64,000 bases of DNA from Schistocephalus solidus. Its lineage: Eukaryota > Platyhelminthes > Cestoda > Diphyllobothriidea > Diphyllobothriidae. Of the stretch, positions 46,768-58,791 are shown in pieces. The stretch covers positions 62,001 through 126,000 of the forward strand of contig WEDG01000288.1 in assembly GCA_017591395.1 (NCBI GenBank). The letters run 5' to 3'. A program made the translations under genes and the position numbers. The number at the start of each line of letters is the position of its first letter. The stretch's first letter is position 1. Below the pieces are notes generated by a model. It was not told the DNA's origin and searched no databases. It saw nothing but the letters and a program-made list of their open reading frames with translations.

Positions 46768-46931
46768 TCAGGAGACTGTCTTGCGGACGATGATAGACCA
46801 GTTGCCCTGTTCATAGACGGAACTCTGAATGCATAGACAGGGAACTTGGTTAATCAGCGCTTCAAGTTCTCCCTCTTCAAAGACATGGTAGTACCGATTA
46901 GCCTCGGCTTCAGTGGACTGCTCCCGTTGGC
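46768..46931 (-). CDS. Gene 2 terminal exon, proximal copy (Trm9 C-terminal motif)
   Basis: The acceptor is GGCATTTTAG|GC (phase 1), then 53 codons to a TGA. The product shows the family's C-terminal signature: RYYHVFEEGELEAL followed by a V-x-S-x-Y-(D/E)-QGNW-x-I/V-I-x-K end, known from Trm9, ALKBH8 and TRMT9B. Phase 1 matches either donor of the preceding exon. It sits inside the second unit of the duplication, 6.3 kb from that exon with LINE copy D between. Confidence 0.85.
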
Positions 46932-47239
46932 CTAAAATGCCGCGCGCACGACAGAGAAGAAGCAATTCAACAGCGAAGGTGAAGACGAAAAAGAAGAAGA
47001 ACGTAAACGAAAGTCAGTGCTCTGAAAGGATATACAAGCTTAGAAAAGTTATCCTGAAGGTCTTAAAGTTGGTAGCAGGAGCAATGGAAATATAGAGATT
47101 CAGAAGTCTAACACTGAGAGGGAATTATCGGGGGCGATGGTTCTGGTCGCAAAATTATTTCGAGCAGTAGAGCAAAGAAGTGTACAGGAGGGGGGGGGCA
47201 TATTGAGGCCGTCTGGCACAAAAACAGGAAAACCATCAT

Positions 47240-47350
47240 CAGCTGTAAACGCGACCTCGGGTTTGGATGTGGGTGGTTGGTGACGCCAAGAAAGCAAGAA
47301 ATGGCTAGCCCGGTCTCTCGTCTTTGTCAGTATTCCTTCTAGGGCAAACA
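47240..47350 (+). repeat. Worn family 1 SINE body
   Basis: GGTTGGTGACGCCAAGAAAG, GCAAGAAATGGCTAGCCCGG and CTCGTCTTTGTCAG match the SINE body with several substitutions. Bases 47350-48000 have no clear gene; they hold ATG/ATGGTG-like low complexity near 47740-47820. Confidence 0.6.
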
Positions 47351-48100
47351 CTGGGTTGATACCCAGGTCATATTAGGGAGGCCATCCGGAATAAGGAAGG
47401 TGAGACTTCGATGCCGTGAACCACTAAGAGGATGTTATGGCCGGGTTTAACACTACCGGTCAAGCCACAAGCACATGCTCGATCGACAAAGATAGTTAAT
47501 GTCAAGTTAGAGTGGTGTATATCGATCTGGTCAGATTGTGGGAAGGGTGGGGACCTGTCGTTAAGCCTGTCTATATCCTACACAGGAAGACACAGCTCTG
47601 TTATCCGGATAGGGCTTGCAGTTGTCGTCGGCATTTAACCTAACCAATCAGTTTTTCAGTTTAGTTTGAATTTTACCCGCGCAGGCATGCAGGCAACACC
47701 GATGAGGACGGTGAAAATAATAAGAATGATAATAATCGTAGCACGACGACGGTGAGTATGACCGTAATTATGGTGGCCGCGATGACAAAGATGATGGTGT
47801 TGGTGGTGGCGATGAGGATGAGCACTGGACACCAACACCCTTCAGCTGAACGGATTGACATTGATGCGCTGAAACTGCGTTGGGTCTTAACTGTCATTTC
47901 ACATGCGTGTTGTATGCGTTTAGACAAAAGCCTCACGTCCCTGGCACATGATATAGGAAGGACCGAGTGCGTCTGTGTGTGTGTGCCATCCCCCTCTCAC
48001 TTTAACAGTCTGAAATGTTCGTTCTCTTTTAGACAGTCCGAGGAGCAACCGGCCAGAACGGAGAACGACGCTAGTCACTTGGGAATTAGCCCGATACAGG

Positions 48101-48720
48101 GTGGAAATCGTTGCTCTCAGCGAGACCCGATTCTCTTTACAGAGTCCGCTGGGGGAGGTGTGTGTAGGATACATCTTCTGGAGAGGCCGCCAAAAGGAAG
48201 AGCGACGCGACGCCGGTGTCGCCTTTGCCTTCCGGAACCACATCGTGGAACGACTGTCCTGTCTGCCGCAGGGCATAAATGATCGCCTGATCAGCCTCCG
48301 CCTGCCTCCCCGGGGAGACAACTTCGCCACCATTATCAGCGCCTACGCCTTCCCCAACGACGAGCTCCGACGAAGCGAAGAACAAATTCTACGAGGATCT
48401 ACACGCCCGCCTAGCGACAGTGCCGAAGGCAGATAAGTTAATTGTCCTTGGTGACTTTAACGCCCAAGTCGGGACAGATCATGCCACGTAGAGAGGAGTG
48501 CCGAGTGCACATGGTCTCGCCAGCTTCAATGACAATAGTCTCCTCCTCCTTAAAACCGCCTGATCCTGATCGACACCTTCTTCTGCCTCCCGATGCGGCA
48601 GAAGGCGACCTGGGTGCACCCCCGGTCGGGACACTGGCGCCTGCTGGATTATGTCCTCGTCCGGAGGCCTGACCAACAGGACGTGCTGGGGACAAAGACG
48701 ATCCCTGGTGCTGACTGATG
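48101..48720 (+). pseudogene. APE endonuclease region of LINE copy D
   Basis: [55 protein letters not shown] and YVLVRRPDQQDVLG are read across at least three frames, ending in TDHRLVIS near 48740. Confidence 0.8.
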
Positions 48721-49516
48721 GACGGATCATCGCCTCGTCATCTCCAAGATGAGGCTACGTCTTCAGCCACGCTGGAGACCCCAAGGTAAGCGACCAAAAG
48801 ATAAAGTTGAATACGGTTTTGTTCAATGAGCCTGCTCACCATCTCCATTTCAGCAACGAACTGGCCAATCGGCTAGCCAACCTCCTAGTCGCCGACGAGG
48901 ACGCCTCCATGGAGAACCGCTGGTGCCAACTGAGAAACACGATCAAATCCACCGCTCTGGATGTCCTCGGCCGTGCACGTCAACACCAGGACTGGTCAGA
49001 TGACAACGACGCAGCCATCAACCTTCTGCTCGCGGATAAGAACCAGTTGCACAAAGCCTACGTCGACCACCTTATCGCTACAAAACCAAACAGCCTGCTA
49101 CAGAAGTCACCGCCTTGTACAGCAACGGCTGCGGGAGATGCAGGATGCCTGGATGACACGCAAAGCCAAGGAAATCCAAGGGTACGCGGACCGCAACGAA
49201 TGGAAGAAATTCTTCGCCACTACCAAGGCTGCCTACGGACCTCTCGTCAAAGGAACCGCCCCTATTCGCAGTGCCGACGGAACTGCCCTGCTCATTGAGA
49301 AGTCGCAAAGCCTGTAGCGCTGGGTGGAACACTTCCGAGGCGTTCTTAACCGGCGCCGCCAACGACTGACTGCTTGAAGTGGAAATCAACGCCGACCTCA
49401 ATCTCCTACCGGCTCTCCAAGAAACCATTAGGGCCGCGCAACAACTCTCCAGTGGAAAAGCACCTGGATTAGATGCGATCCCGGCTGAGATTTAAGGGCA
49501 TGGCGGCACCCAACTG

Positions 49517-50264
49517 ATGAACCAGCTCACAGCGCTCTTCCAGGCGATGTGGTGCCAAGGACAGGTCCCTCAAGATTTCAAAGATGCCACAATCGTTCTT
49601 CTCTACAAGGAGAAGGGCTACCGTGAACTTAGCGAAAACCACCAGGGAACTCCAGCTGCTCAACATCGCCCATGTCCTTCTCAATCGTCTGAACGGTCAC
49701 CTAGAGCAGGGTCTGCTCCCGGAAAGCCAATGCGGTTTCCATCGCTATCTCGGCACCACCGACATGACCTCAGACGCGCGCCAGCTGCAGAAGTGTCAGG
49801 AGATGCGAACCCGCCTCTGCACTACCTTCGTAGATCTGACAAAAGCCTTTGACACGGTGATTTGCGACGGACTGGGAAAAGTCATGCAGAAATTCGGCTC
49901 TCTTGAACGGTTCACGCATATGGTACGTCAACTCCACGATGCTATGACGGCGCACGTCACGGACAGCGGAGCCGTCTCAGAGGCATTCTCAGTGACTTAC
50001 GGAGTGAAACAGGGCTGCGTCCTTGCGCCTACCCTTGTCAGTCTCATGTTCTCTGCCACGCTAAAAGACGCCTACCGTGACGAATGCTCCGGAATCAGCA
50101 GTGCCTACCGGATGGATGGCCGACTCAACGGTAGATGCATTCCCACTCGCATATATCCACAGCCACCATCCATGAAATTCTCTTCGCTGACGACTGCGCA
50201 CTCAATGCAACGATCGAAGGGGACCTCTTCACTGCCACCTACAAAAACTTTGGACAGCGTATAA
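49517..50264 (+). pseudogene. Reverse transcriptase of LINE copy D
   Basis: NQLTALFQAMWCQGQVPQDF, LLPESQCGFHRYLGTTDM, FVDLTKAFDTVICDGL, YGVKQGCVLAPTLVSLMFSA and, after a shift, [12 protein letters not shown]. Both catalytic Asp residues of FADD are present. Confidence 0.87.
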
Positions 50265-50877
50265 ACAGGGAGAAAACGGTGTTCACGTATCACCCGATGC
50301 CCAATACCACCTACAACGCAGCTCACATCAATGTAAACGGCGCCCAATTGATATCCGTGGATACCTTCACATACCTGGGCAGTAAAGTCTCACGCAGGAA
50401 CATAATCAACGATGAAGTCACCCGTCGGATCACCAAAGCCAGCCAAGCCTTCAGTCGCATGCAGAACGTCATGTGGAATCGACACGGTCTCCACCTCAGC
50501 ACCAAACCCAAGATGTAAAAAGCTGTCATCATGCCGACGCTGCTGCATGGAGTGGAGACTTGGACGATCTACCAAAAGCAGGCGCGGGAGCTCAACCAAT
50601 TCCACCTCAGCTGGCTCCATAGGATACTAAGCTGAGTTGGCAAGTCAGGATCCCGGACAGGGAAGCGTTGGAACGAACAGGCCTTCTTAGCATTTATGCT
50701 CAGCTGAAACAACTATAACTGCGCTGGAGCGGTCACCTGGTTAGGATAGACGACGAACGACCACCCAAACGACTCTTCTATGGAGATGTCGCCACGGGTT
50801 CTCGTCGACAAGGGGATTAAGTACGACGCTACAAGAACACTCTGAAGACTTCCCAGAAGCAACTGCAGATCAGCTCG

Positions 50878-51510
50878 GTGACCTGGGAGGACCTCGCCCG
50901 GAACCGACCGGGCTGGAGGAAGACAGCAGCAATCCACGGAGTCAAACGGATCGCCGCCGCCAAGGCCAAAAGGACTGCACGAAAGTTGCCAGCGTCCCGG
51001 ACCCATACCGCTAATACACAAGCTGTCCCAACATGCCCACGCTGTCAACGCACCTTCCGCTCGCGAATCGGCCTGGTCAGAAATCTACGGACGCAATGCA
51101 ACAACAATCCTACAGCTTCAAATTCTGCATCAATTTCTACTAATCATCCTTTGGACCCCCCCTTACCCCATGATCATTCCTGACACCAATTCCACCATTC
51201 CCACCATCATAGCGACCACATTCAAATACGCATGACCTGATATCTCCACCCCCGTCACAACCACGACCACCAACCACCAGCGATGGGGGGCTCGACCATA
51301 AACTGTCCTCATTGCGACCGTAGCTTCACCTAACGCATCGGCCTGGTCAGTCACCTGCGAATCCATCGCACGGAGACTGGTGAACGAGTACTTGGAGCCT
51401 CAACATACAGTGAACGCACCCGACTCCACTGCCTTCCCTGCTCCCTGCACCTTGACACACCATATGAACCTATTAGGTCACATGCGCCTCCACGACAACC
51501 TGCGGTAAAC
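50878..51510 (+). pseudogene. Linker and C2H2 fingers of LINE copy D
   Basis: GVKRIAAAKAKRTARKLPAS then finger CPRCQRTFRSRIGLVRNLR. Later frame-shifted pieces encode CPHCDRSFT and RIGLVSHLRIH. Fewer fingers are recognisable than in copy C. Confidence 0.75.
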
Positions 51511-52309
51511 CACCGTAGGCTAAAACATATCAGCGCACACTACATCCACCAATACATATACAACACCCTCACCATCACCACGTACATAAGAATATCACAG
51601 TTTCCTAGAAAACGTGGCTTTGAAGGCTGCCAATCTGACGCTTACACCAGACCACGTCATCGGCCCAGTGTGTGTTGTGCGTTGAGTGGTTAACCAGTGG
51701 ACTCCGTGTCAGACGGCGATGGCTTCTCCATATCCCCAGATTTAGTGAATCCTGGTGTGTGCGTTATGGGGGTCAGGTCGTACCGTGGCGCGTGAAGACG
51801 GGTACGCTGACCCGTCGGCCAATGCGCCCACTTCCATTTTAGATAACTGACCGGTTCGGACGGTGGTCTGATTGTGGGAAGATTGCCAACTGACGGGATA
51901 ACTTGGACCGCGTGGTTAACCCAGTGCGAGCGTTTGTGTGACTGGTGGACTGAGAGTCAGACTGTCATGGCTCCTTCTTAATGTGACTTTTATGGCACTC
52001 CAAATTAGTTGGGATCCTAGCTGCCCCTCTCTTGAGTTGATCTATTCTTGTTTGCCGTTGGACCAGAGTGCGTGGGCTTGCGCCCTCACCCATCTCCGGT
52101 CTTCTTGATTGTCTTGACACTGGGTCCAGGTTGAGGAGTGGACCAAATAGTGAGGTAGATGCCTCGCAAGTCTGTTCACAGTATAATTCAGCGCGAATCA
52201 CCGTCCCTGCACCACCCTGTTGTAGAACATACGGTAGACATCGTCGAACACGACGCTCAAACTAGCGTGAATGAGGATGACCCTCACTATAGCCTCACTA
52301 TTCGACAAT

Positions 52310-53060
52310 TCGACCGTGAGCTGTGCGCCCGTGGAGCAGTGGGCGCAGGGAATGTGACTTGCACTTGAATTAAATTAAAGTGATAGCAGACGTGCAAAGC
52401 ATCTACCGCACTCACTCCTCTCTCACCCACTCGAGTCCGGTTTCAAGAGGGAGTCAAAAAGATCAAACACATGTGGTTCAAAAGCTCCCATTCGGTGTGT
52501 TCTTTCGAGCGTGCTTAAGTAGGTAAGGTCCAAAACTCCGTCCTTAGGCTCCTACAACGGACCACACGTGAGATGCGCTGGACGAATACGGGGGTCAGAT
52601 AAAGGCACGGCATGTATTATTGGGGATGCCTAGGCGCGGGCTCACACAGCGCCAGTTATCGCGGTGCGTTAAAAGCCGTGAGTTGGAAGGTTGTCAACTG
52701 AAGGGATAACTTGCACCACGCAGTCAGCCCAGTGTTTGTGTGGAACGACCAACTAGCGGACTGAGAGTAAGGCTGCAATGGATCCTTCCTACTGCGACCT
52801 GTAGGGCACCGCCTCTCCGTGGTATCTGAACCAGGTGTGGCGGCACGTTTAGGGGCGGATCCAGCCGCGCCTGTCACATGCACCCTCTCCCGTTTCCGGT
52901 TTGGCCATGACACCGGTCCCGGTTAGGAGACGAGGAGAGTGCGGTTGATGCTAAACAAGTCTACTAACTATATAAACTAAATCACGCGTAAATCACTGCC
53001 CCTACGTCAACTAAGCTGTATGGCGCATGGTGGAGGTCGTCAGCAACAATGGTCTAATTG
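52310..53060. repeat. Further LINE 3' region pieces, both orientations
   Basis: 52310-52470 carries the blocks in minus orientation (AATGTGACTTGCACTTGAAT, TAGCAGACGTGCAAAGCATC). 52660-53060 repeats the plus-oriented order (GCCGTGAGTTGGAAGGTTG to ATGGTGGAGGTCGTCAGC). These are separate truncated insertions next to copy D. Confidence 0.65.
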
Positions 53061-53206
53061 TCATTTGGATCATCAAATGAGTTCTAGCTTGTGGGGATTA
53101 GCGTTAATGAGTAAAGCACCTGCCGACAACATTCTTAATAACACGAAGGATTGAGTGCGCCCTCAAAGCCTTGACTGGAGACTTACTATTGTGAGCAATT
53201 AAACAC

Positions 53207-53453
53207 CTTTAAACAATAGAAAAGCTAAAGTTGGGGATGAACCTTTGTTTTCTTTGGCCTTCCAGGGCAGGAGGACGTCAGAGGCGACGAAGGGAGTGCG
53301 AGGTTTCTGTATGGGCAGGGTCAGTCCTTCAAAAACAGGCTTCCTAGTGGGGCCTGCATCGGACCCAGACGAACTGTCAGTATTCGACTGGGAAGTGTTC
53401 TTTTGAATATAAACTGCAGTTTTGCCTTTCCAATTCTGCTTCTTCGCCCAGAC
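53207..53453 (-). CDS. Gene 2 exon 3: VWA and LPWK motifs
   Basis: The acceptor lies after CACTTTCCTTTTTGAG (phase 0) and joins GLIQ to VWAKKQNWKGK, reproducing the family's ALIYVWA motif. A Ser/Asp-rich variable stretch then leads to VLLPWKAKE, the conserved (L/V)PWK box. Two phase-1 donors fit the terminal exon: AACAAAG|GTTCAT ending at 53243 and TTTAAAG|GTGTTT ending at 53207. I cannot choose between them; the longer form is given. Confidence 0.8.
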
Positions 53454-53592
53454 CTCAAAAAGGAAAGTGTAAAGCAGGTAAGCCCAGAGGAACGCATGAT
53501 AGAAGTCGCCGAATAAACATGTTTAGTTGACGGGCTACTGATTTATTAATAGTAGAGTTTAATGTGTACATATTATAACATGACGCGCCAAC

Positions 53593-53762
53593 CTGTATTA
53601 GGCCTTGACCGCCAACACGGAGAAGATCAGCCAGCTTACGGATACCATCGATGCGGCGCTCCGGAGTGGATAAATGATGAAGCACCGCAATGCAAATAAA
53701 GAAGTCCAAGATTCCGGATCGATAAGGCAGGGCGAGGAGGTTGGCGACGACAACGTCAAAAC
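53593..53762 (-). CDS. Gene 2 exon 2: methyltransferase motifs after motif I
   Basis: The acceptor TTATTGTTCAAG|GT (phase 1) matches the donor of exon 1, and the donor ACAG|GTTGGC is phase 0. The product, FDVVVANLLALPYRSG, then CIAVLHHLSTPERR, then LADLLRVGGQGLIQ, corresponds residue by residue to the C-D-A-L-x-(V/L)-P-x-RSG, IAV(I/L)HH-x-(S/A)T-x-ERR and LLRPGG motifs of Trm9-type enzymes. Confidence 0.9.
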
Positions 53763-54059
53763 CTTGAACAATAAGGGGCACGGTAAAAGCCCCGAGGAAA
53801 TATCAAGCTGAAACAGTAAGTTCGTCATATTCTGATATATATTGATCCATTCCAACCACGGAACAAAATACGGAAGTTCGATCTTGTCTGCGCGATCGCG
53901 CATAGGACCTTCGCAGAAAAATGGGATGCCTATATTCTGAGCCTACAATCAGGACAGACGTGTGAAGGCCACTTCTATGTCACTGAAAATACCTGATCGA
54001 AAACGACATAATGCGAGCCTGTGGATCAAGTGACAAAATACCTCAGATTCTCATGGCTT

Positions 54060-54160
54060 GGACTTCGATTTAAGCAGATTAGCAAAAGCAAACAGGTCAG
54101 AAATAGCCAACCCAGTCTCTCTGGTGTTTGTCGCTAGTATTTTGATAAACTCAACAGACT
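54060..54160 (+). repeat. Worn family 1 SINE body
   Basis: AACAGGTCAGAAATAGCCAA and GTCTCTCTGGTGTTTGTCG retain the SINE body pattern. The rest of the gene 2 intron 53770-54630 has no other feature. Confidence 0.55.
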
Positions 54161-54639
54161 GACCTAGGCCTATATTGTAAGACAAAACGTTAAGCTACTG
54201 ATATTGGAGCAGTTGGCAAAAGACGCTAGAATAGATCAGCCGGTAGGACATCCAAAGGACACGCAATGAGGAAGGTCTGAATATTTATTACAAGAAATTT
54301 TTTTGTGGTCTACATACTTTTGCAAATCTTCCAGCTTCATACTTCGTCACTGAGTTCAGTTCATGAAAACCACATGACTGAACAACTCAATTAAGCTTTA
54401 ATGAGAGGTCGTTGAGACAGATGTTAGCGCAGGTATTTAAGTTCATCTGAAGTGGGTAAAGGTAATATAAGGGGAGTACTGTAATGCGGAAGTAAAATTA
54501 GACAATTTTTTTCAGCCAAATGCCCCTGAGCCACCTACAGATATATAAAGACATACGCAATTTTTGAACGAAGACACGGTTCCAGAAAAAAATATAGTTT
54601 CATAGGAGTCTGTTCGAGTTTCGACAGCAAACAAGTGAC

Positions 54640-56700
54640 ATGTTCATGGCAAGACAGGATCCCGGACACGGAAGTCCTGGAGCAGACCGGCATCCTCAGC
54701 ATCCACTCCATGCAGAGGCAAGGGTAACTGCGATGGAGTGGCCACCTGGTGAGAATGGACGACGATCGAATACTCAAAAGACTTTTCTACGGAAATGTCG
54801 CTACGGATGCTCGCCGACAGGGAGGTCAAAAACGACGCTACAAGGACACTTTGAAGTTATCTTTGAAGCAATTGCAAATCAAACCGGCGACCTGGGATGA
54901 CATCGCCCGAATAGACCGGCATGGAGAAGATCCGTGAAGACTGGTGCAGCAATCTATGAGGCCAACCGGATAGCCACCACCAAGGCCAAAAGAGCGACAC
55001 AAAAGTTACCAGCGCCCCGGACCAACACCGCCAATCCACAGGCCCTACCAACATGCCCGCGCTGTCAACGCACCTTCCACGCGCGAATCGGCCTGTTCGG
55101 ACATTGTCAGACGCAGTGCACCAACAATCCGAAAATTCCAACTTCTACGTCAAATTCTGTCAAACCTCCTCCGGACTCCCCCCCACCCTCACTCCTGGCA
55201 TCAATTCCATTGCTCCCACCATCATAGATACCACATCCCAATACTCATCACCTGATACCTCCATCACCACCGCCGCTACCACCACCATCAGCGACGGGGA
55301 CTCTCTCCTAAACTATCCTAATTTCGACCGCACATTCACATCACGCATCGGCCTGGTCGGTCACTTGCGAATCCATCGTACAGAGACTGATGAACCAGTG
55401 CCTGGAGCACCACCACACGCAAGGATCACCGCCTCCACTGCCCTCACTGTACTCGCGCACTCACTCACTGTATGGGCCTATTGGTCACATGCGCATCAAT
55501 GAGAGCGGAATTCACCGCAATGCCGACAACACCGATACCCCATGCACACCCTCCACTACGGCCATTCTTACCGCCACTGGCACCCCCACGAACGACATCC
55601 CCCCAGACTTTTCCGATTTATCCTGCCCACACTGCGCCCACAAATTCAACTCATGCATCGGCCTGGTCGGTCACTTGTGAATCCATCGCACGGAGGCTGG
55701 TGAACCAGTGCCTGGGACTCCGACATACAGTCGACGCACCTGCCTCCACTGCCCTTACTGCTCCTGCACCTTTACACACCGCATGGACCTATTAGGGCGC
55801 ATGCGCCTCCACGACAACCTGCGGTAGGCCACCGGAGGCTAAGCCATCAGCGCACACTACCTACACCAATACATCGACAACACCCTCACCATCATTAAGT
55901 ACCTGAGTTTCCTAGAAACTGTGGCTTGGAAGGCTGCCAATCTGACACTTAGACCAGACCCCGCCGTCGGCCCAATGTATGTGCTGTGTGTGTCGAGTGG
56001 CTGACCAGTGGACTGGGAATCAGACGGCAATGGCTCCTCCATATCCCCTGATTTAGTGAAACTTGGTGTGCACATTAAGGGGGCCAGGTCGTGCTGTGGC
56101 GTGCGAAGACGGGTACGCCGACCCGTCAGCCAATGCGCCCACTCCCGCATCAGACAGCTGACTGGCTCGGACGGTGGTCTGATTGTGGGGGTTGGGGAGA
56201 GAGTGAGGTCAACAGCTCAGCGCATTTTCTTCACTATAAACAATCTGACGCGCTTGAAACTATCACGGTGCGCTAAAAGCCATGGCTTGGAAGGTTGCCA
56301 ACTGACACGATAACTCGGAGCGCATGGTCAACCCAATGTGTGTTTTGTGTGGAGTGGCTAACTGGCGGAATGAGAGTCAGGTTGCAATGGTACCTTCTTA
56401 ATGTGGCTTTTATGGTACCCCCACTTCGTGGGATCCGAGCCAGGTGTGTTGGTACGCCCAGGGGCGGCTCCGGCCGCGCCAGCCACCTGCGCCCACTCCC
56501 ATCTCCAGTCTTCTTGACTCTGTCTTGACACTGGACTCAGGTGGGGGAGGAGGAGAGAGTGCGGTAGATGCGGCGCAAGTCTACTATCACTTTAAACTAA
56601 ACCACGCACAAGTCACCGTCCCTGCTCCACTTTCCCATGGAGCATGCGGTGGACATCGTCGGACTACGACGGTCGAACTGTCGTGTGTGTGTGTCCAGTC
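54640..56700 (+). mobile_element. LINE copy E (5'-truncated fingers plus 3' region)
   Basis: Begins at ATGGCAAGACAGGATCCCGG, encoding the QDPDTEVLEQTG segment after the RT, and continues through the RWSGHLVRMDD-like segment, linker, five fingers (54934-55790, frame-shifted) and the 3' region (55800-56700). It lies in the gene 2 intron between exons 1 and 2, antisense to the gene. Confidence 0.85.
54934..55795 (+). pseudogene. C2H2 finger array of LINE copy E
   Basis: In successive frames: CPRCQRTFHARIGLFGHCQ, a finger with its cysteines partly lost (FDRTFTSRIGLVGHLRIH), CPHCAHKFNSCIGLVGHL and a last worn finger. The order matches copy C, with frameshifts near 55230, 55390 and 55680. Confidence 0.78.
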
Positions 56701-57240
56701 TGATGCAGGAATCAACCGTTCGCGTAGACGCCAAATCAGCTACTCCGTTGGCAGTCGTTTTGCCACTGGATCGCAATGAGACTGGGTAGAGAGTTTGGTC
56801 ATGTGCAAGTTCTATTCAAGCGCAACTCATCTTCACCGCTTACTCACTTCCGAAGCCCATGCCGCCAGCTTCGTTCTTCTAACGCATGTACTTCAGGTCA
56901 GTTATTGTGGTTCTAAGACTACAACAATCGTGAACCAGCCTGGAATCGGAGAATCATTCGTTATGTTAGAACAGCCCTATGCAGAGGAATCCCTGCTTGT
57001 ACGCTCACCAGAGAGAGGATTAGAGAAGATAACCCTAACCAAATGCCGGGCCACGAGGTCTTCGTATATGATTGGCTGCTGGGCGTGAAGAACGCGGTCG
57101 GAACCTAAGAATTGGAAGCAAAATTCGTCCTCATCTCTTGTGTCTTCGACTTTGGTGGCTTTGGCTTTTTGTGTATATGCCCCAATAACCGCTGGTCACC
57201 CGAGAACTCATTCGATTCAGGTCGGACATTGCCACTCTTG
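56701..57240. other. Gene 2 intron spacer
   Basis: No recognised family. The open frame at 56795-57088 lacks a known domain. Confidence 0.35.
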
Positions 57241-57244
57241 GAAA

Positions 57245-57670
57245 GGCCGAATGAAGGAGCAGTAGCAGCAGCAGGCCACACCCCCTTTCGGAGCGGCCGT
57301 CCTATAGAAGAAAGACGAGAAGTCGGAGTGGTCATCGCCGTCAAAAACGGTATTCTCGTGAAGATGCATTCCCTTCCGACTGCCTCATGACAATCAGATT
57401 TCCGATCCGCAGGAAGAAATCAGCCATTGGCATGTGCGACAACGCTCTTTCAGCAGGCAAGACACGTCTTAAGAAGATTTACAGGCTCCCTCATGTTGTG
57501 TGCGGGAATCGGGACGGTCGGCTATGGTTGTGGGCACTGATCATTCTAACTGTGATGTAGAACGAAGTCCTCACTGAAAAGGCAATTTTCACAGCAACGG
57601 TTTCATACTGTCAGAGGCCTACAGAGAGCAAAATCTGATCGGCACCAACACCACCTTGTCTTCTCAACCA
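57245..57670 (+). pseudogene. Diverged LINE endonuclease fragment
   Basis: HTPFRSGRPIEERREVGVVI and KNGILVKMHSLP parallel the FFRSGRPK.. and RNDIVGRLPCLP stretch of the local LINE endonuclease. NGFILSEAYREQNLIGTNTT near 57600 parallels its NGLLLLRTCAEHRL-TNTF stretch. It is more diverged than copies A-F, so it is an older or different LINE subfamily. Confidence 0.65.
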
Positions 57671-57764
57671 CATTAGGGTTAATTGAATGCATATTTAGTC
57701 CCACCACCGGTAAATTCTGGATTTTAAGTGGTTTTCTCACAGTACAAATAATTCATTCGACCAA

Positions 57765-57848
57765 ATTGTGAAAAATTCGGCTGTCTCGGTGGGACTCGAG
57801 CCTAAGACAGCGAGAGGAAGGTTTTAACCACCTGGGTCATGAGGCCCC
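57765..57848 (-). repeat. tRNA-derived SINE, family 2
   Basis: Minus-strand read: GGCCTCATGACCCAGGTGGT head, AACCTTCCTCTCGCTG, GGCTCGAGTCCCACCGAGAC and a GAATTTTTCACAA end, as in the copies at 30058 and 32455. Confidence 0.65.
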
Positions 57849-58265
57849 ATTGACATGACGGATGTGGATGAGAACCAAGTAGAACGCACGTGTCTTAAGA
57901 ACCTCCTTAGTCTCACGCCATTGTCATCCCTGAACGACCTCTGATAATGACAGTTATTTCATATACTTTCGGTCATGGTATAGGAATGGGTCCGACCCCA
58001 ATATCTGACTATCCAATTTGTGGATTTTCCCACCGCCCACACTTCATTCGCCCGACATACTTCCGCCCTCTTATTGGATAAAGCAGTGACTTTGAAGGAA
58101 GAAGTGTGCTGTGGAGTGAACCCAGCATCTATTCCTTAGTCCCATAAGATGTACCCGCTAGCCGGACACACACACACACTTTTAGAGCACAAAGGGCGAT
58201 CAGAACACAAGCTCAATCAAGTGAAGGACAAGGTATCCTTCTCAAATGCTCTTCGACTAACTAAT

Positions 58266-58556
58266 TAAAGAAGACCTGTGTAGGTCTGAAAATACCAGTT
58301 TCAATCTGTTTGCCACTCTAGCAACAGAAAAGTTGGAAATCTGCGTCATATGCGCAGTCTAAAGTCATCTGCACGTTTCTTGGAGTAAATTAGGCGGAGG
58401 AACAGCCTCGCAACAGTCTCCTCAAAAATGGAATTGGGATTAGTCGTGTCTTCGTCACGCAACTACATCTCAGACGAAACCTGCAGACGAAAAAAACGGC
58501 CACATACAGAACTGTAGCATTGGTGCCAAGAGATTGAGTGGGGAAAATAAAACTAG
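58266..58556 (+). repeat. Unknown repeat, unit 1 of a spaced direct pair
   Basis: Matches 58792-59076 over its length. Shared blocks include GGCGGAGGAACAGC/GACGGAGGAACAGC, GGGATTAGTCGTGTCTTC/GAGATTAGTCATGTTTTC, CACATACAGAACTG and AGAGATTGAG. No coding content was recognised. Confidence 0.75.
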
Positions 58557-58570
58557 GTAAAGAAGAGGAT

Positions 58571-58620
58571 GTTGATAATGATGATGATGAGGAGGAGGAG
58601 AAGGAGGAGGAGGAGGACGA
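58571..58620 (+). repeat. GAT/GAG triplet microsatellite
   Basis: ATGATGATGATGAGGAGGAG followed by AAGGAGGAGGAGG, directly after the first unknown repeat unit. Confidence 0.9.
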
Positions 58621-58791
58621 ATAGTGACCTGGTTCCTTTACTTTCTTTTATTCCCTTTCAAATTCCCCTTAGCAGGGTTAGCGCAATAAATAAACCACAA
58701 ACTAAAGCTTGTTAAGGCATCTATAATCAATCACGACGGGCAAACTATCTAATGCTGTTCAGGGGTACGAAAAACTAGTGTAAGAAAACCA

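Larger units (their letters stand above)
44801..47181. repeat. Direct tandem duplication, two units of about 1.19 kb
   Basis: Unit 1 is 44801-45990 and unit 2 is 45989-47181. They are nearly identical: I see a TT insertion (near 46561), an extra A in the GACGAAAA run (near 46990), C/T at AAATCATTT versus AAATTATTT, and little else. Each unit holds the terminal exon of gene 2 on the minus strand, a hammerhead-like core on the plus strand and a piece of LINE 3' region. The near identity means either a very recent duplication or an assembly artefact. Confidence 0.95.
48000..52300 (+). mobile_element. LINE copy D (longest, with RT active site)
   Basis: Starts at the AGTCTGAAATGTTCGTT / TTTTAG junction shared with copy C. 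It carries the endonuclease (48060-48720), a GTAAGC..TTTCAG-bounded segment, the full RT with FADD (50182-50193), the C-terminal linker, fingers (51030-51510) and the 3' region (51520-52300). Many frameshifts and stops interrupt it (for example at 48487, 49317, 49496, 50518, 50635, 51234). It sits in the gene 2 intron before the terminal exon, antisense to the gene. Its sequence diverges from copies A-C, suggesting a subfamily. Confidence 0.87.
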
